A DNA stretch of 64,000 bases, taken from Streptomyces mangrovi (GTDB lineage Bacteria > Actinomycetota > Actinomycetes > Streptomycetales > Streptomycetaceae). Location of the stretch: positions 1 through 64,000 of the forward strand of contig NZ_FOSG01000027.1 of assembly GCF_900114215.1 (NCBI RefSeq), in the 5' to 3' direction. Made by a program: the position numbers and the translations under genes. Below are positions 60,808 to 64,000 of the stretch, piece after piece (position 1 is the stretch's first letter; each line of letters opens with the position of its first letter). The notes under the pieces were generated by a model. The model was not told where the DNA came from, ran no database searches, and was given only the letters and a program-made list of their open reading frames with translations.

Positions 60808-61218
60808 ATGGCCGTTCGATGGGGGACGTTCGTCCTGTTCGCACTCGGTGTGGCGGGGCTGAGCTGGGGAATCGCGGACTGGATCGACGCCGCCGACTGC
60901 GCGGCGGGGGAACGGTACTGCGACACGGAACCGGGGAAGCGGGAGCACGACGGCAGGAACGTGCTCCTGGTCTTCGGCGGGTTCCTGACCCTGTTCCCGG
61001 GCACCGTCCTGGTCGAACGCACGCAGGACTGGCGGCCCGCGCTCGGCCTGCCCGTGGGCGCGCTCGCCGGCAGCGCGATCGCTCTGTCCATCAACCGGGA
61101 GCCGGGCATCTGGATCCTGGTGTGCGTGCTTCTGGCCGTCTGCGCGGCCCTGCCGTTCGCACTTCGTATGCTGGTGGCCCCGCAGACCGGGGCCGGGCGT
61201 CCCCCCTCGTCCGGCTGA
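60808..61218 (+). CDS. Four-pass membrane hypothetical protein
   Basis: A 136-residue protein with hydrophobic segments WGTFVLFALGVAGLSWGIAD, NVLLVFGGFLTLFPGTVLV, ALGLPVGALAGSAIALSI and WILVCVLLAVCAALPFAL. A short extracytoplasmic loop with two Cys (DCAAGERYC) could be disulfide-linked. No family is recognised. The ATG at 60808 is the first start of the membrane segment; no clear RBS. Confidence 0.68.
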   Translation: MAVRWGTFVLFALGVAGLSWGIADWIDAADCAAGERYCDTEPGKREHDGRNVLLVFGGFLTLFPGTVLVERTQDWRPALGLPVGALAGSAIALSINREPGIWILVCVLLAVCAALPFALRMLVAPQTGAGRPPSSG

Positions 61219-61326
61219 CCTCGCCGCAGGAGCCTCCGTGCCGCCCCGGCGGGCCCCTGTTCAGGCCGTTGCGGCAGGTCGTCATGCCGGTCGGCGGGCA
61301 GACCGGAGCAGGCGGGCGGCCCGTGC

Positions 61327-61998
61327 TCAGCCCTCCGGCCGGTAGCCGTCGTAGTCATTCCATCCGGCGGTCCGGTCCAGCTCCTCCCAGGTGGGCCAGG
61401 CCGCGCCCGTCGCCTGTCGGACGAGTTCGCCGGGCAGGCCGAACGGCGGGGCCTTGTGCGGTTTGGCGAGGGCCTGGCCGACGATCGTGTCGTGGAGGAC
61501 GGCCGCCGCGTGCAGACGGGGCAGCGCGGCGTGGACTCGTTCGGCATGGCCGGGCGGGAGGGCGCGCGGGTCGTCGAGGCCGAGGTCCAGCGCGGCCCCC
61601 GCCGTCACCAGAGCGATCTCCGGGCGCTTGCGCATCGCGAGGTCGTGGTGGAGGTGGAGGGCGATCGCGTCCCAGACGATCTCGACCCGGTCGGCCGGCA
61701 TCCCGCGCTCGGTGAGGAAGCGGGCGGCCAGGTCGGCGCCGTCGAGGTCGAAGGACTGGTCGCCGTCGCCTTCCGGGGTGAGCCCGGCGTCGTGCAGGAC
61801 GCAGCCCAGGAAGAGGAGTTCGTCGTCGTAGTCGCGGCCGGGCAGCAGGCCGCGCCGCTCGCCAAAGGCACGCCCGTGGAGGTAGGTCCTGAGGCTGTGG
61901 TTGAAGATCGCCGGGTACTCGATCCGCTTCGCGTGGCGAAGGGCCTCCAGTGCCAGTGCGGTGCGCGGCAGGGGCAGTTCCTCGTAGTCGTCCGTCAT
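61327..61998 (-). CDS. HD-domain hydrolase-like protein
   Basis: A 223-residue protein with an HD motif: His in FNHSLRTYLHGRAFGERR (about residue 33), LFLGCVLHDAGLTP (about residues 63-76) and a later Asp region. The domain matches HD proteins of the cyanamide-hydratase/phosphohydrolase type (metal-dependent). Substrate unknown. The ATG at 61998 overlaps the end of the next gene by almost nothing (stop of the DUF3817-like gene at 62000). Confidence 0.85.
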   Translation of the reverse strand: MTDDYEELPLPRTALALEALRHAKRIEYPAIFNHSLRTYLHGRAFGERRGLLPGRDYDDELLFLGCVLHDAGLTPEGDGDQSFDLDGADLAARFLTERGMPADRVEIVWDAIALHLHHDLAMRKRPEIALVTAGAALDLGLDDPRALPPGHAERVHAALPRLHAAAVLHDTIVGQALAKPHKAPPFGLPGELVRQATGAAWPTWEELDRTAGWNDYDGYRPEG

Positions 61999-61999
61999 G

Positions 62000-62290
62000 T
62001 CATCCCTCCTGGGTGCCGGATGTCGGGGGTGGGGCGGGGGTCTCGCGGATGCGGCGCAGGGCGAGCAGTCCGCCGAGGCCGGGGACGAGGGCGTACCACC
62101 GTGCGCCGGTGTCGGCGGCGGTCGTGGCCTGCCAGGTGGCGGCGATGACGACCAGGTACGCGGTGCCGTGCAGCGGGCCGGTGAGCGAGGTGACCGGCCG
62201 CGCGTGGACGGTGAGCAGGTTGGCCAGCAGCACGGCCAGGGTGGCGGCCTCGGCGCCGGCGGCGATCCGCAGGGTGCGCACGGCTCTCAC
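62000..62290 (-). CDS. DUF3817-like small membrane protein
   Basis: A 96-residue protein with three hydrophobic segments (AAGAEAATLAVLLANLLTV, SLTGPLHGTAYLVVIAATW and ARWYALVPGLGGLLAL). The short PLHG motif between segments is typical of DUF3817. GTG at 62290 overlaps the upstream stop as GTGA, so it is translated with the frameshifted gene. Function unknown. Confidence 0.75.
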   Translation of the reverse strand: MRAVRTLRIAAGAEAATLAVLLANLLTVHARPVTSLTGPLHGTAYLVVIAATWQATTAADTGARWYALVPGLGGLLALRRIRETPAPPPTSGTQEG

Positions 62291-62801
62291 GCCCCCGTGG
62301 TGGAGCCGGGGCGGACGATCATCAGGACGACGACGACCGCCCACAGCAGGTTGAAGGCGCCGGTGAGCATGGACAGCCGGGCCGCCGCCGAGCGCGCCTT
62401 CCCGTCGTCCGCAGCGTCGTCCGCCGCCGTACGCGCCCCCGCGCCGCCTGCCGGCCGGAGCATCCGCCGCTGGCCGGGGACGATCGCCAGGACCAGGACG
62501 GCCGCGGCGATCGCGGTCAGGAGGAGCGAGGCGATCAGCCAGGCGTCGGTGAGGACGCCGAGCCGCGCGCCCGTGGCGATCCCGAAGACCGGTACGGCGA
62601 TGCCGGCGACGGCGTAGTTCCGGCAGATCCGGTGCAGGAACGCGGCGATCCACGCGTCCCGCCCCTCCCCCGGCTCCCCGGGCGTGCCCCGGACCCGGCG
62701 GCCTGCCGCGCGTGGCGCGGGAAGAGGGAGGCGGCGACGGTGATCGGCCCGATCACCACGATCGCCGCCAGGACATGGACGGACAGCAGCACCTTGGTCA
62801 C
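62287..62801 (-). pseudogene. Frameshifted DUF2269-like membrane protein
   Basis: Starting with GTG at 62801 (GAGGAG RBS), the frame reads VTKVLLSVHVLAAIVVIGPI then TVAASLFPRHARQA before turning to low-complexity sequence. In another frame the rest follows: DAWIAAFLHRICRNYAVAGI, VPVFGIATGARLGVLTDAWL, LLTAIAAAVLVLAIVPGQRR and LTGAFNLLWAVVVVLMIVRP, ending at 62287. 515 nt is not a multiple of three; one missing base between about 62690 and 62720 would restore a four-pass protein of about 171 residues. Confidence 0.72.
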
Positions 62802-62830
62802 CGCGGTCTCCTCACCCCGATGATGGATAG

Positions 62831-62843
62831 ATTGGCTGCCAAT
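62831..62843. promoter_or_regulatory. Palindrome in the divergent PadR promoter region
   Basis: ATTGGCTGCCAAT has perfect 6-bp arms around one base. It lies 30 bp upstream of the leftward gene's start, in a less GC-rich stretch. Confidence 0.5.
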
Positions 62844-62852
62844 ACATAGCAC

Positions 62853-62875
62853 GCCTACACTTCCCTTGTGTAGGC
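62853..62875. promoter_or_regulatory. Candidate PadR operator
   Basis: GCCTACAC (62853-62860) and GTGTAGGC (62868-62875) are perfect inverted 8-bp arms with a 7-bp spacer, directly before the PadR start codon. PadR proteins bind such sites in their own promoters. Confidence 0.68.
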
Positions 62876-62884
62876 TGCCCACTC

Positions 62885-63226
62885 ATGAAGGCCGACGCCG
62901 TACGCGGACATCTGGACGGACTGCTGCTGGCCGTGCTGGAGCCGGGGCCACTGCACGGGTACGCGATCATCACCGCCGTACAGCGGCGCAGCGCGGGCGC
63001 GCTCGAACTGCGCACCGGCACGGTCTACCCCGCGCTGAACCGCCTGGAGCGCATCGGACTGCTGCGCAGCAGCTGGGACTCCACCGGCGAGCGGAAGCGG
63101 CGTCGCTACGAGCTCACCGACGCCGGGCGGCGCGCGCTGGCCGACGAGCGGACGGCCTGGCAGGCGTTCACGGCGGCGATCGGCTCCGTCCTGGACCCCG
63201 CCCCGCACCCCGGGCACGCCGGATGA
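62885..63226 (+). CDS. PadR-family transcriptional regulator
   Basis: A 113-residue winged-helix protein: VRGHLDGLLLAVLEPGPLHG then YAIITAVQRRSAGALELRTG, TVYPALNRLERIGLLRSSWD and RRRYELTDAGRRALADERTA. It has the short C-terminal dimerisation helix of the PadR-s1 class. The ligand is unknown. It overlaps the next gene (ATGA) and lies before a palindrome, so it probably represses itself and the divergent gene at 62801. Confidence 0.92.
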   Translation: MKADAVRGHLDGLLLAVLEPGPLHGYAIITAVQRRSAGALELRTGTVYPALNRLERIGLLRSSWDSTGERKRRRYELTDAGRRALADERTAWQAFTAAIGSVLDPAPHPGHAG

Positions 63227-63891
63227 GCGGCACCGGACGGCGGCCCGGCCCCGCCGGGACATACGCCGACGAGTACGCCGAGGCGCTGGCGTCCGCCCTG
63301 CGCGGCCCGGCCCGCTCCAGGGCCCGGCTGGTGGCGGAGATACGCGACGGCCTCGCCGAGACGGTGGCCGCGTACGCCGCCGAGGGGCTGCCCCGCGAGC
63401 TCGCCGTCCGGCGGGCCGTGCGGGAGTTCGGCACCGTGGCGGAGGTGCTGCCCTCCTGCCAGCGGGAGCTGACCGTCGCGCAGGTCCGCCACACCGCCAG
63501 GGCCGTCGCCCTCGCCGCCCCGCTGCTGACCGTCTGCTGGTACCTGTTCCTGGCCACCGGGTACGGCGGTCAACTGCCCCTGGCCACCCGTCTGCTGGCG
63601 TTCCCCCTGGCCGGGTTCGCGGCCGTCGCCGCGCTGCTCTCGGCGGCCGCGCTGGCCGCCACCGGCCCCCTCGCCCGGCGGCTGCCCACCCCGCACCGGC
63701 TCCCCCGGGCGACCGCCTGGGCCGGCACGACGGCCGGTGTCTGCCTGGGCGTGTCCGCGCTCACCCTCGCCGCGTCCTCACCCCTGTCTGGCAACTGGCC
63801 GCCGGTCGCGCTCGCGGGCGCCCTCGCCGCCGTGCTCCACACCGTGGTGGCGTCCTCCGCCCGCGCCTGCCGCGACTGCGCCCGCGCATAG
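63223..63891 (+). CDS. Permease-prefix-type membrane protein
   Basis: A 222-residue protein. The N-terminal 85 residues (YADEYAEALASALRGPARSR, EIRDGLAETVAAYAAEGLPR and RAVREFGTVAEVLPSCQREL) form the helical permease-prefix domain commonly encoded with PadR genes. Four to five hydrophobic segments follow. ATGA overlap with the PadR gene means co-translation. Role probably linked to an ABC or envelope stress response (inference). From 63892 to 64000 no gene is seen. Confidence 0.8.
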   Translation: MSGTGRRPGPAGTYADEYAEALASALRGPARSRARLVAEIRDGLAETVAAYAAEGLPRELAVRRAVREFGTVAEVLPSCQRELTVAQVRHTARAVALAAPLLTVCWYLFLATGYGGQLPLATRLLAFPLAGFAAVAALLSAAALAATGPLARRLPTPHRLPRATAWAGTTAGVCLGVSALTLAASSPLSGNWPPVALAGALAAVLHTVVASSARACRDCARA

Positions 63892-64000
63892 CCGCCCCTC
63901 CGGCGACATCCGCAACTCCGTTCCCCTGATGCCCCTTTCGCGTTGTTCGCCGCCGAAAGCGAGAAGTCGACACATCCCCTTCCCAGACTTGGAGGAGCGG

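Overview
The window looks like a Streptomyces chromosome or that of a close relative. It has very high GC with G/C third positions throughout, GTG starts are common, and operons overlap by GTGA/ATGA. The dnaK promoter carries HspR-type HAIR repeats, a DmdR/DtxR-type iron box is present, there are XRE/DUF397 and anti-sigma-like ATPase genes, and a pSAM2-like integrative element sits in a tRNA-Gly gene. All calls come from reading the sequence; no database search was run.

Layout. Positions 1-10.4 kb are ordinary chromosome: the 5' part of dnaK, a membrane PP2C (SpoIIE-type) phosphatase, a membrane-anchored iron-sulfur oxidoreductase, a secreted seven-repeat FG-GAP protein, a Yip1-like membrane protein, a phosphoribosyltransferase and dcd. 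Positions 10.68-22.52 kb hold tRNA-Gly(CCC) and an 11.8-kb actinomycete integrative and conjugative element (AICE). Its order is integrase, excisionase, replication initiator, Spd-type spread proteins, an FtsK-like DNA translocase, an SCO3933-type protein, a GntR repressor with operators, a NUDIX protein, an anti-sigma-like ATPase and cargo of lower GC. It is bounded by a 62-bp perfect direct repeat. From 22.5 to 25.66 kb lies a second, decayed segment ending in a third, diverged copy of the same att/tRNA 3' end. It carries a GntR regulator divergent from a small operon in which one gene is frameshifted.

Positions 25.9-45.7 kb return to mixed chromosome: VOC protein, potassium channel, LuxR-type regulator, a small secreted protein followed by an ABC exporter pair, a polytopic glycosyltransferase-like protein, acyl-CoA dehydrogenase, a PAS/GAF/PP2C phosphatase, an FBP zinc-finger protein, a TauE/SafE permease, a TerD domain fused to a nuclease-like domain, NADP-type glutamate dehydrogenase, and a CopG/PIN toxin-antitoxin pair with a broken toxin.

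Positions 45.9-55.9 kb hold the most distinctive system. An iron box is followed by six translationally coupled genes for an NRPS-independent (NIS) siderophore: a type III PLP decarboxylase, a DesA/RhbB-like PLP decarboxylase, two IucA/IucC synthetases, an N-hydroxylase and a glutamine-synthetase-like ligase. No acyltransferase or transporter is visible, so the product is not predictable by analogy. Positions 55.9-64 kb contain a Phd/RelE-type toxin-antitoxin pair with an operator over its start codon, a WhiJ-like XRE/DUF397/ATPase cluster, a truncated DUF5919-type gene, an acetyltransferase, an HD protein, and a PadR regulator divergent from a frameshifted membrane gene.
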